Assembly: GCF_035920345.1 (NCBI RefSeq)
Contig: NZ_CP109149.1
Coordinates: 10,106,001-10,170,000, forward strand
From: Nocardia vinacea
GTDB taxonomy: Bacteria; Actinomycetota; Actinomycetes; Mycobacteriales; Mycobacteriaceae
DNA: 64,000 nt
Direction of reading: 5' to 3'
Position numbers and translations under genes: made by a program. How positions within the stretch are numbered: the stretch's first letter is position 1; every line of letters starts with the position of its first letter. The notes below the pieces were generated by a model. It had not been told where the DNA came from and did not search any database. It saw only the letters and a program-made list of their open reading frames with translations. Below are positions 35,638 to 45,200 of the stretch, one piece after another.

Positions 35638-37707
35638 ATGGGTACGAGATGTGCAGAACTTGAGCTGGGGCTACGCTGGCGACACGATGACGGTAGGTTC
35701 GACGTCAGTATCCACTACGACGATCCGAGTAACGCGAACGATGTTCGTGAGCTCGGTACGGACCCCTTATTGATCGATGCCGATTCGCTAGGGTTACTGC
35801 GTGGCAATCCTACGGCCTACGCGACGATGCTCACCGATCAGGTGCTGCGCTCAGAACACGACGTGCTCAAGATGTATCGACAGGCGCGGGCCGTCGCGGA
35901 CAACGGCGAACTGCCCGTACACATGCGATTGCTGCTCGATCCGAAGGCGCCCTCTCGATACCACGCCCTGCGGTGGGAGCTGCTGGGGGATCCCGACGAC
36001 GAAAGTCCGATCGCCACTCGGAACAACATTAGCTTCTCGCGCTATCTGAGTACGTCGGATTGGCGCACTATCGCTCCGCCTCGGAAGCACGAACTGCGCG
36101 CGCTCGCCGTAATTGCGAATCCGGACCTCGGCACAGTGACCCCTGGCGGGCGCAGCCTTGCGGCCCTCGACGTGCCCGAGGAGGAGAACCGCGCCAGGCA
36201 GGCGCTCAAGGGTATGCAGGTCAAGCTGCTTTCCAGTGAACAGAACCGAGCCACGCTGCCCGCAGTGCGGGAAGCCCTCAGTGGTGATGCGCCCGGCGAT
36301 GGGTTCGACGTGCTGTATGTCGTGTGTCACGGTGCCTACTTGGCGAACGAGACGGTTCTGTACCTGGAGAAGCCGGACGGAACCTATGACGGCGTAACAG
36401 GTTCCCAGATCACCGAGATGATCGCCGGACTCCAGCACCGGCCCACAATCGCGGTCATTTGTGCATGCCGGAGTGTCGGCGGCGAGGATGGAACCTCGGA
36501 CGAGGTTGCCCTTAAGTCGCTTGGTCCGCGCCTCGCCGAAGCCGGTATCCCCGCCGTGCTCGCGATGCAGGGCGACTTCACGATCGAGTCCGCAGCTCGG
36601 TTCCTCCCCGCCTTCTTCGAGGCGCTCGGCCGTGACGGCGTGGTAGACCGCGCAGTGGCTCACGCACGCGGTCAGATCGCGAATAGGACGGACTGGTGGA
36701 TGCCCGTGCTGTTTTCCCGGCTCCGGACCGGGCGCACCTACTACCTGCCGGAATTCAGCGAGAAATCCTCGTTCACCTGGAAGGCGCTGATCGACGGCAT
36801 CCAGACGGGAATGTGCACACCGGTTGTCGGGCCGGGTGTCGCCGACCGCATTCTGGGTTCGCGTTCGGAAATCGCTCAACGGTGGGTCGAGCGGTGGCAG
36901 GCACCGATAAATCAGCACAACCGGACGGATCTGTCAAAGGTGGCGCAGTATCTGACCGTGCGCGTCGCCCAGCGTCATCCAGAGGTTGAGCTGCTCAAGT
37001 ACGTGATGACGGAGCTGCGTGACCGCTACAAAGACACCCTTCCAGGCGAATTGTTACAGGGACCCGATCCCGAACCAGCACTGCTCGAGATCGGGCGGTT
37101 ACAGCGCGCGCAGGACGAGCACGACCCATTCCACATAATTGCGGATTTGCCAGCGTCGGTCTTCGTCACGACGAACTGGACCGGCCTGCTCGAGGCCGCT
37201 CTGACGGAGGTCGGCAAGCGGCCGGTCATGCGATCGTTCGATTGGACCGCCGAAACCGTCGGCGCGGCACAGGACCTCGAAGAAGCGCCAAGCGTCGAGC
37301 GGCCGCTCGTTTACCATATGTTCGGTCGGCTGGAGCATCCCGAGACTCTGGTGCTGTCGGAGGATGATTACTTCGCTTGGATAAAAAGCTGGATCGAGCG
37401 ACGGAATGAGACGTCGATCGTCGGAAAAGCCCTCACTCGAAGTTCCTTGTTATTTCTCGGATACGAGCTCGACGACTGGGATTTTCGCGTGCTGTTTCAG
37501 GGCGTACAGAGCTTCCGTGGACGCGACCAGTTGAGAAGGCGACAGCACGTCGGCGTGCAGCTGAGTCCGGACAGCCAGCTGATGGAATCGGACGCGGCTC
37601 AGGAGTACCTGGAATCCTACTTGGACCTTGCGACGGTGCGCATCTTCTGGGGTGAAACGAGCGAATTTCTGCGCAAGCTCCAGGCTCGATTGCAGGACGA
37701 AGAATGA
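35638..37707 (+). CDS. CHAT protease-SIR2-like fusion protein
   Basis: A 689-aa protein. ATG 35638 has GGGG nine bases upstream and is preferred over the GTG at 35629. N-terminal ~110 residues of unknown fold lead into a CHAT domain (about 150-370), with catalytic His231 in YVVCHG and a Cys in VICACRS (Cys277 most likely). The second half (about 380-680) is SIR2-like: TPVVGPGV, VFVTTNWTGLL (compare the TTNYD motif), YHMFGRLE (compare LHG) and FLGYELDDWDFR (compare GYSLxDxxI). SIR2 domains in defence proteins hydrolyse NAD+. One polypeptide thus joins a protease and a putative NADase or NAD sensor. It is first of four tightly spaced genes and overlaps the nSTAND gene by ATGA. Confidence is high for the domains, and function is inferred. 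Confidence 0.85.
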   Translation: MGTRCAELELGLRWRHDDGRFDVSIHYDDPSNANDVRELGTDPLLIDADSLGLLRGNPTAYATMLTDQVLRSEHDVLKMYRQARAVADNGELPVHMRLLLDPKAPSRYHALRWELLGDPDDESPIATRNNISFSRYLSTSDWRTIAPPRKHELRALAVIANPDLGTVTPGGRSLAALDVPEEENRARQALKGMQVKLLSSEQNRATLPAVREALSGDAPGDGFDVLYVVCHGAYLANETVLYLEKPDGTYDGVTGSQITEMIAGLQHRPTIAVICACRSVGGEDGTSDEVALKSLGPRLAEAGIPAVLAMQGDFTIESAARFLPAFFEALGRDGVVDRAVAHARGQIANRTDWWMPVLFSRLRTGRTYYLPEFSEKSSFTWKALIDGIQTGMCTPVVGPGVADRILGSRSEIAQRWVERWQAPINQHNRTDLSKVAQYLTVRVAQRHPEVELLKYVMTELRDRYKDTLPGELLQGPDPEPALLEIGRLQRAQDEHDPFHIIADLPASVFVTTNWTGLLEAALTEVGKRPVMRSFDWTAETVGAAQDLEEAPSVERPLVYHMFGRLEHPETLVLSEDDYFAWIKSWIERRNETSIVGKALTRSSLLFLGYELDDWDFRVLFQGVQSFRGRDQLRRRQHVGVQLSPDSQLMESDAAQEYLESYLDLATVRIFWGETSEFLRKLQARLQDEE

Positions 37708-39170
37708 CCACCGTTGTGCCGGCAAAGAGCCGCCGGAAGAAGAACCCCTACGTCGGACCGCGTGCCTTCAGGTCCGATGAGGTCCTGTACGGCCGGGAAA
37801 GGGAACGCCGCGAACTTACCGATCTGCTGATAGCGGAGCGAATAGTTCTGCTCCACTCACCATCCGGCGCCGGAAAAACGTCGCTCATCCAGGCGGGGGT
37901 GATACCGGCACTCACCCGCGAAGGGTTCAGCGTCTCGCGCACTCTACGGGTGAATGCGTTTGCACCGGAACCGGTAGCCAATCGCTGGGTCTACAGTGTG
38001 GCGCTCGCTTTGGTCGGGGAGGATCGACTCGATGATTGCCAAGGCCTCGAACAGACCACGCTAACCGATGTGCTTGAGCGGCTCGACTCAGAGCAGCCTT
38101 CGGACACCGAGCGGGTTCTGATATTCGACCAGTTCGAGGAGATCCTCAATCTCGATCCGACGGATTGGGACGGGCAGCGGGAATTCTTCGAGCAGCTGGG
38201 CGCGGCGCTCACGAATGCAGGTCGGTGGGCGCTTTTCTCGATGCGCGAGGATTTCATCGGCGGGCTTGAGCCGTTCTTGCGCTACATTCCCGGCCGACTA
38301 CGGACGCGGTATCGGCTCGACTTCCTGCAGCATGACTCCGCGCTGCGGGCCATCCAGGAGCCCGCGAGAGATTACGACGGCGACTTCTCCGACGAGGGTG
38401 CCGAACAGTTGTTCGCCGACCTCGCCCGGGTGCGGGTGGAGTGTCCGGGTGGTGTCTTCGAAGAACGTGTCGGACTCCACGTCGAGCCGGTGCAGTTGCA
38501 GGTCGCATGCCATCGACTCTGGCGCGCGTTGCGTCGTGATCGCTCGGGTGTGGTAGGCAGCATCACCGCAGCGGACGTCGAAAAGCACGCCGACATCGAC
38601 ACCACGTTGGCGGGGTTCTATTCCGACGCGATCAGCGACGTGGTCACGGAGACCGGAACCGACGAGCGCGCGTTGCGTGATTGGTTTGACAGCGAACTCA
38701 TCACCGAGAAGGAATGGCGCAGCCAGAGCCGGAGTGGGCCGAAAACAGGCCCTGCCGAGGTCTCGACCGTGCTCGCCGGGCTGGAGGATCGCTATCTGAT
38801 TCGAAGTGATCGCCGGGCCGGTGTCATCTGGTACGAGCTGACCCATGATCGCTTGGTCACGCCCGTCATCCGCAGCAACAGGAAATGGCGGCGTATCAAT
38901 TTGCACCCGATCGAGTACCGCGCCTCCGTGTGGTCGCGTAAGGACCGCGACGACTCCTACCTGCTATCGCGAGAGGAGTTGGCGGAAGCGCGATTATGGC
39001 TGTTCCTGCACCGCAACGACGTTGGTGACGTCGAGCGTCAGTTCATCGAACGATCCCGACAACGCAATGGCCAGGCAATCCTACGCTCCCGCCTCGCCTT
39101 TCTGGTCGTCATTTTGTTCATCCTCAACGTTATGGAACTAATCACGATCATTTTGCTGGTGACACCATGA
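37704..39170 (+). CDS. nSTAND-type P-loop NTPase with C-terminal membrane helix
   Basis: A 488-aa protein starting in the ATGA overlap with the CHAT-SIR2 gene. The N-terminus has the NPYVGPRAFRSDEVLYGRE box typical of novel STAND NTPases. Walker A is SPSGAGKTS with Lys58; Walker B is VLIFDQFEEIL with Asp142 and Glu145/146. A helical/winged-helix region follows (DYDGDFSDEGAEQLFADLA; LEDRYLIRSD...WYELTHDRLVTPV), typical of nSTAND1. A single hydrophobic helix (LAFLVVILFILNVMELITIILLV) ends the protein, so it should sit at the membrane. No C-terminal sensor repeats are present; STAND proteins usually have them, so sensing may lie in a partner. It likely acts as the NTP-driven switch of the operon. 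Confidence 0.85.
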   Translation: MTTVVPAKSRRKKNPYVGPRAFRSDEVLYGRERERRELTDLLIAERIVLLHSPSGAGKTSLIQAGVIPALTREGFSVSRTLRVNAFAPEPVANRWVYSVALALVGEDRLDDCQGLEQTTLTDVLERLDSEQPSDTERVLIFDQFEEILNLDPTDWDGQREFFEQLGAALTNAGRWALFSMREDFIGGLEPFLRYIPGRLRTRYRLDFLQHDSALRAIQEPARDYDGDFSDEGAEQLFADLARVRVECPGGVFEERVGLHVEPVQLQVACHRLWRALRRDRSGVVGSITAADVEKHADIDTTLAGFYSDAISDVVTETGTDERALRDWFDSELITEKEWRSQSRSGPKTGPAEVSTVLAGLEDRYLIRSDRRAGVIWYELTHDRLVTPVIRSNRKWRRINLHPIEYRASVWSRKDRDDSYLLSREELAEARLWLFLHRNDVGDVERQFIERSRQRNGQAILRSRLAFLVVILFILNVMELITIILLVTP

Positions 39171-40579
39171 ACGCGCCGGAATTCGCATTCAACGGCATCG
39201 ACGGGTCGACGGGCGCGTACCTGCAGGCACCGCAGACCATCGAGGCGCTCGCAAAGGCGATTCGCAACGAGCCGGAAGATCTCGAGGATAAGGAGGACGT
39301 CAACCTCCGTTGCCAGAGTGCCGAGGACCATTTCGGCGCAGTATTCGGTGTGGATCTTGAGGATCTCGAGAAGGCGGGATGGGGTGTGATCTTCGCCGAT
39401 GGAACATCGGCGGACGTTGTTAAAGCGCTATCTCCATTGCTCAAGCTCCGGCGCGAGCAAGCCGGCAGTCGGTATTGCGAGTATCGAGGTGAGAGTGCAC
39501 CACGGCCGCTCGAGACCAAACGGCGATGGCTCGCCCGACACAAGATGGGCCCCGGGCCCGCCAACCCGGAAAAAGTTCCATACTATCTGCTGCTCGTCGG
39601 AGACCCTGCGGCGTTGCCATACCAATTCCAGTATCAACTCGACGTGCAGTACGCGGTTGGCCGCATCAGCTTCGAGACGACCCATCAGTATTCGCGATAC
39701 GCCCAATCCGTTGTAGCTGCCGAACGCGGTGAACGGGCGAAAAGCAAGAAGATCACGCTCTTCGGCCCGCGGAACAAGGGGGACCGCGCAACCAAACTCA
39801 GTGCCGAACAGTTGGTTGCGCCGCTAGAAGCGGATCTATCCAAGTCCGTCGACTGGCAGGTCGACATGTCGATCGGCGAGGATGCGACCAAGGACTGCCT
39901 CGCTGAGCTCCTCTCGGACACCGACGGGCCAAGCGTCCTTTTTACGGCCAGTCACGGAATGTGTTTTCCCAATACGGATGTGCGGCAGCGCAACAATCAG
40001 GGCGCACTGCTATGCCAAGATTGGCCGGGACCACTGAGCTGGGGAAACAAGCCGATCAGTTCGGAGTTCTACTTTGCCGCAGCCGATGTCCCCGCTGGTG
40101 TGCGTCCAGAGATCGTGTTCTCCTTCGCGTGCTTCGGCGCGGGAACGCCGCATCGCAACGACTTTCCCCACCTTGCGCTGGGTGGACCCCACGATGAAAT
40201 AACGCCTTTCGTTGCACAGCTGCCTGTGCACCTACTGACGGCGCCGACAATGTCGACGCTGGCATTCGTCGGTCATGTCGAACGCGCCTGGAGTTGTTCT
40301 TTCAGCTCGCCCGACGTCAGCGAACAACGCGAGCCGTTCACCAGTTGCCTGCAGGCCATCATGGCCGGTTGGCGAGTGGGGCACACAGTGGAAGTCTTCA
40401 ACCAACGGTATGCAGATCTTTCCACGGACCTGAGCGAGGGGTGGTACCGACAGGACCATTACGGCGAACGGTTCCTCGACTCGGACCTCGTACGGCTCTG
40501 GACCGCAAACAACGACGCACGCAGCTACGTCGTAATCGGTGACCCCGCCGTTCGCGCACCGAGCGCGATCGGCGAGTAG
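39167..40579 (+). CDS. C25/caspase-like cysteine peptidase
   Basis: A 470-aa protein, ATGA overlap with the nSTAND gene. The fold is that of clan CD: YYLLLVGDPAALPYQFQYQLDVQYAVGRI is a gingipain (C25)-like strand-loop with the GD motif, the catalytic His is His263 in FTASHGM and the Cys is Cys322 in FSFACFGAGTP. The C-terminus ends with SYVVIGDPAVR, a motif often found at the end of C25-type domains. No signal peptide, so it acts inside the cell, unlike secreted gingipains. It forms a second peptidase in the operon besides the CHAT domain. In this setting it may be activated by, or may activate, the other components. Confidence 0.78.
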   Translation: MNAPEFAFNGIDGSTGAYLQAPQTIEALAKAIRNEPEDLEDKEDVNLRCQSAEDHFGAVFGVDLEDLEKAGWGVIFADGTSADVVKALSPLLKLRREQAGSRYCEYRGESAPRPLETKRRWLARHKMGPGPANPEKVPYYLLLVGDPAALPYQFQYQLDVQYAVGRISFETTHQYSRYAQSVVAAERGERAKSKKITLFGPRNKGDRATKLSAEQLVAPLEADLSKSVDWQVDMSIGEDATKDCLAELLSDTDGPSVLFTASHGMCFPNTDVRQRNNQGALLCQDWPGPLSWGNKPISSEFYFAAADVPAGVRPEIVFSFACFGAGTPHRNDFPHLALGGPHDEITPFVAQLPVHLLTAPTMSTLAFVGHVERAWSCSFSSPDVSEQREPFTSCLQAIMAGWRVGHTVEVFNQRYADLSTDLSEGWYRQDHYGERFLDSDLVRLWTANNDARSYVVIGDPAVRAPSAIGE

Positions 40580-40597
40580 GACATAAGGAAGTGCACA

Positions 40598-41944
40598 ATG
40601 CCGATCCGGACCGTACCCAACAGCGATGTCACCTACCACCTGCTCTGTTACGACGCCGAGGGAGTGGAACGGCCCGAGTGCGGAACGAAGCCGAGCGAAG
40701 CTGCGGCGGATCGGATTCGGAGTGAAACGATTACCGATGTGATTCTGCTCAGCCACGGCTGGAAAGGTGATATTCCATCCGCCATCGATCAATACGACCG
40801 ATGGATCGGCGCGATGCTGAGCTGTCCAGCCGACCGGAACAATGCCGAACTACACAGACCCGGCTTCAACCCGCTAATCGTCGGTCTACATTGGCCAAGC
40901 CTGGCATGGGGCGACGAGAACCTCGACGACTACCCGGGCTCGTTCGCGATCGCCGCTGATGCAGACGCCTCCTTCGGCCGGGCTGTAGATGACTTCACGA
41001 ACGCCCTCGGTGGTGGGGCGAATACCGCAGCCGCCGTCCGCACCATTCTGGAATCGGCCAACGACGATATCGCGCCGGACCATCTGCCGCCCGATGTTGT
41101 CGATGCGTATGCCCTGATCGACAGTCGAATTGGGCTCGGCAACAGCGGGGAAGGTGCCGCCCCGGGTGATGATCGAGAAGTCTTCGACGCCGAGGCGGCG
41201 TATCAGGCAGCGCTGACCGAGGAGGAGCTGGCCGACTTCGGTGGAATCGGCTTGGGCGGCGTAGTGGCGCCTTTACGCATGCTCACATTCTGGTCGATGA
41301 AGCGCAGGGCGCTGCGATTCGGTGAAGGCGGTGCGAATAGCTTGCTACGCCTCTTGCAAGATGCGATATCGGCAGACGGTGCTGTGCGGATCCACCTCGC
41401 CGGTCACAGCTTCGGATGCATCGTCGTTTCGGCATGCGTTGCGGGTAAGCCCGGAACCAAGTCCCTCAGACCGGTCCATTCGGTCCTGCTCGTGCAGGGT
41501 GCAATGTCACTGTGGTCGTACAGCTCGACAATCCCGGCTGTGCGGAATCGATCCGGCTACTTCCATCGGTTGCTAGCGGACAACCTTGTGGCTGGACCAG
41601 TAATCACTACACGGTCTGTCCACGATCGAGCGGTCCGCTTCTTCTACCCTGTCGGAGCATCGGCAACCCGAGACGTCGAGTTCGCACCGGGAGCCCTACC
41701 CAAGTATGGAGGCATAGGCACTTTCGGCGCACACGGATCGGGTTTTGCCGCCCAGGACATCCCAATCGGACCTGTCTCCACGGATTATGACTTCGTCCCA
41801 GGCAAAGTTTTCAACATCGACGCCACCGCTGTGATCAAATCAGGCCGGGGGCCGTCAGGCGCGCACAGCGACATCAGCCATCCCGAAATCGCGCACCTCG
41901 CTTGGGAGGCCATCAACGTGCGCCGTGGGGAGGCCCCGACCTGA
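40598..41944 (+). CDS. Alpha/beta hydrolase (lipase-like), operon effector
   Basis: A 448-aa protein; AAGGAAG before ATG 40598, 18 bp after the peptidase gene. It begins with a strand region leading to DVILLSHGWKGD (HGW oxyanion motif) and has the nucleophile elbow G-H-S-F-G with Ser271 in IHLAGHSFGC. Between them are ~200 residues of mainly acidic insertion (lid). Candidate His near the end: GPSGAHSDISHPEI. No signal peptide or membrane helix. The HGW...GHSFG layout is that of intracellular lipase/esterase-like hydrolases; in a conflict operon such a protein could damage membranes or lipids. Substrate unknown. Last gene of the operon. Confidence 0.75.
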   Translation: MPIRTVPNSDVTYHLLCYDAEGVERPECGTKPSEAAADRIRSETITDVILLSHGWKGDIPSAIDQYDRWIGAMLSCPADRNNAELHRPGFNPLIVGLHWPSLAWGDENLDDYPGSFAIAADADASFGRAVDDFTNALGGGANTAAAVRTILESANDDIAPDHLPPDVVDAYALIDSRIGLGNSGEGAAPGDDREVFDAEAAYQAALTEEELADFGGIGLGGVVAPLRMLTFWSMKRRALRFGEGGANSLLRLLQDAISADGAVRIHLAGHSFGCIVVSACVAGKPGTKSLRPVHSVLLVQGAMSLWSYSSTIPAVRNRSGYFHRLLADNLVAGPVITTRSVHDRAVRFFYPVGASATRDVEFAPGALPKYGGIGTFGAHGSGFAAQDIPIGPVSTDYDFVPGKVFNIDATAVIKSGRGPSGAHSDISHPEIAHLAWEAINVRRGEAPT

Positions 41945-42117
41945 CCATAGTTTGACCTTTATTCTATTGCGCTGTAATAGTTTCAGCGCTTCGGAGGAAG
42001 AAGCTGAGTAAGATTCCTTCGCCGCGTTCTGTAGATCGTTCGACTTCGGTCTCGTTGTCGGTGGCCAACATGTTGCGGCATTGGTGAAATCGTGGATCGA
42101 ACGCTGCCCGTGCTGGT
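41945..42117. other. Intergenic region between convergent genes
   Basis: Lies between the hydrolase stop and the 54-bp repeat; the relaxase gene converges from the right. AT-richer start (CCTTTATTCTATTGCGCTG). No coding frame and no clear terminator stem were seen. Confidence 0.3.
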
Positions 42118-42171
42118 GCTGATCTATCGGCTTTTCGGGGGCGAATTCGCGGCAAAAACGATAGATCTCGG
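42118..42171 (+). repeat. Right copy of the 54-bp direct repeat
   Basis: Matches 12372-12425 at 49/54 positions. Here the dyad is stronger: GATCTATCG and CGATAGATC are perfect 9-bp complements, extended by TTTT/AAAA, and the centre GCGAATTCGC is itself palindromic. It lies 52 bp past the relaxase stop (42224). Candidate recombination site or bidirectional terminator. Confidence 0.6.
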
Positions 42172-42223
42172 CGGACGACCACCGAATACTGTTCTGGTTT
42201 GGCGCGATTGACGGCTCTGCGCC

Positions 42224-45200
42224 CTACAGGCCGAGGTCATCCTCTGGCTGCCGATCAGATGTCTCGGCGCGGTAGTCGATGATCTGTTGGGCGATGTCGT
42301 CGGCCGTTTCGGTGTGACGGTGTTGTTGTTCGTGCGCGAGTTGGGTTGGGTTGAGGGTGCGGCGTCGTTGTTGTTCGGCGCGGTATTGGTCGAGCTGCTG
42401 GTGGATGTCGGCAATGCGTGTCCGGATCTCGTTGTCGGTGTTTGCTTGTACCTCGGTGCTGGCGCGCTGGCGGTCAAGAATGGTCGCGGCGTCGGTGTCT
42501 AGCAGGTGGTCCCAACCGTCGGGGGTGCCGGCGAGGAGGATGGCGTCGCGGTTGGCTTGGCGTGCGGTGGCTCGTGCGGTGCTGTGGTTGCGGCTGCGGG
42601 TGGCTTGTTCGGTGATGAGGGTGTTGATGCGGGTTTGGAGGGCGCGGCGTTGGCTGCGGCGATAACTGGGTGTGGTGTTGAGTGCGGCGCGGGCGTCGGC
42701 GAGTTCGGTGGCGGTGGCGTGGAAGGCTTTTGCTGCGGTGTGGAGTTGGTGGTCGGCGGTGCGGGCGTCGCGGATTGCCTGTTGGGCTGCGGTGTGGCGG
42801 CGGATGTGGTCGTCGGTGTCTGATTCATGATCTGGGGTGTGCTGGGGCGGGTTGAACAGGACGGTGTCGGTGTCGGCGAGGGCGAGGGCTTGGTGCAGTT
42901 CGTTGATGTGGTGGTCGAGTTGGGTGTCGGTGAGAGCGAAGAGCGGATTGTCGGTCGCTGGGTCGGTGACGGTTGCGGCGGTGGGTGTTTCAGGTGTGGT
43001 GTCGGTTAGCGGGTGGGTGTGGATCCAGGCTTCGATCGCGGCCCGGTGTGCGGGGTTGTGGGTGGCGCGCCAGTCGCGGCGCAGTATCGCGCGGGCGGCG
43101 GCGGGGGGTTTGGTGGCGGTGATGTGGGTGCAGCGTGCGGTGATGTGGTCGGCGGGGTCGTGGTCGGGGATGCCTTGCTGGCCGCTGTCGCGGCATTCGC
43201 CGCATAGCCCGTCGTCGGCGCGGCGCGGTGGTATGGGGGAGGCGTCGGTGCGGGTGCGTTCGAGACTGCAGGCGACACAGCCCAATCCTCTGGTGTCGGG
43301 CAGGGCAGCGCGGTCGTAGTCGAGCGGGCGGTGCTTCGGGCGCGCATCGGGTAACACTGGCCGGTAGTAGTGATTCGGAACTCCGTCCGGAATCACGTTG
43401 TCGTAGGGATTCTCGTCGACGTCGGCCCGGGTGTCGTGGTAGCCCTGCTCGGTCCGGCGGGCATCGATCTGTGCGTCGGTGAATTGTTTGCGGCGTGCAT
43501 CGGGGTCGATGTGGCTGGGGTGGTCACGGGCGACTTCGCGGCGCCGGTCGCGGCGGTAGCCGGGTTCGGCTGGGCGGGTAGGGGTTTGGAAGACGTGCGG
43601 GTCGCTGGCTGGTGTGCATGCCTCGATGAGTGCGCGATGCTCGGGCAGGCGCTGGGCAGCCCACCGCAACCGTGCGCGGGCGACGGGAAAGGCATTGCGG
43701 TAGAGGGTTTCGGCGATGTCGGCGAGGACGGTGTGTTGTTCATCGGTAGCGATATCGGCGAGCTCGCCGAACGCATCGACGGCGCCAGCGATCTGGCCGG
43801 TGCGAAACAGCTCGGCCACCTCACGAATACGGTCAGGGAATTCCGCGGCGACGGTTTCAGTTCCGATGTCGACATCGGAGGCAGGTGGTGACGCAGGTTC
43901 GGGAGTCATTGTCTGGCGGCCTTCCTGGTTGTATTCGGGTTGTGGTGGTGCAGCGGAGGGCGTGGTGGATTCAGGCGAATCCGCGTGATGAGGCGGATCG
44001 GCGGTGGGGGTTTCGTTGCGTGGGGTGGGTGTGTGGTGCAGGAGTGCGTCGATGCGCCAGGCCAGCGCGCTGGCGAGTTGGTCGGGGCGCAGGCCGGGGG
44101 TGTCGTCGGGTTGGGCGGCGAGGAGCAGTTCGTGCGCGGTGGTGAGTAGTTGCTGGGGTGTCCAGTCGGTGCCGGTCGCGCGGTCGATCGCGGCGACCAC
44201 ACGCGGCCACGCCGGGTCGGCGGTGACGCGGTCGGCGGCCTCGTCACCGAGCACGGTGCGCAGATCGGTGATCCAGTCCGGGCGCAGGTTGGGTTGTCCG
44301 AGACCGGTGTCGAGTGCGGAGGGTTCCAATTCCAGGCGCGACCACAGTGCGGCGGCGGGCATCTGATCGGGCAGCGGCCGGGACGCGGCGGCGTCGGTGA
44401 GCCGGGTTTGGATGTCGATTCCCGCGCGGGAGGCGACTTCGATCTTGTCGGCGAGGACGGGCCAATACGGGTCTTTCACGACGCGGGCCTCCAACCGCTG
44501 CACGGTGGCGGCCCATTTGTTGACCGGAAGACGGATGTCGCCGAGCGCGTGGGTGACTCGTTCGTCGAGGACCTGTTGGTGCTCGCGTTCGAGCGCGCTG
44601 TAGCGGGCTGGTCCGGTGGGGCACATGTCGCGGTCGTCGACATGCAGACTGGCGCGCCAGACCGCGAGATCGCCGAGCAGCCGCGGATCGGTGCCGACGA
44701 GAGGTCGGGCCCAGTGCGGCGCTGTGACCGGAGTCCACTGGTGGCTGTCGCGGCGGATCTGGGACGCGAGGTCGCTGACGATGCCGGCACGCGCAGTGAC
44801 TTGTGTGGCGTCGCGGTCTTCGCCCAGGCCGCGGGGGATTCCTTGTGCCCACGGCAGCGGTCCGGTGCCGGTGGAGTGCGCGCCGGAGGGGTCCAGACGC
44901 CAGTCCAATACCGCGGCAACATCATCGGCGGTGTCGAGTTCCCGCGCCCCTGCTGCGGTGTGCAGGGCAGCGATCGGGTCGGCCCCGGACAGCGCGATCA
45001 TCGCCAGGTGCTGACGCAACACCGGGTAGGCGGGGCTGTCGGTGAGGTTAGGACGCAATGCTTCCGCGGCGGCGTCCAGACGCTCCAGACCATCAGCGCC
45101 GAGGGCGTGTTCGGCGGCGACACCGAGGGCGTCGAGGTAGATATCGAGTGCGCGCCCGATGCGAATGCGTGGGTCGAGTGCGTCGCGTAGTTGTGTGTGT

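Noticed and set aside
42287..42823. Repetitive Gly/Val-rich plus-strand ORFs over the relaxase 3' end
   Set aside because: Antisense of an Ala/Thr/Arg/Gln-rich coiled-coil tail.
44150..45190. 346-codon plus-strand ORF inside the relaxase gene
   Set aside because: Gly/Val/Arg-rich shadow; the relaxase frame carries continuous domain homology here.
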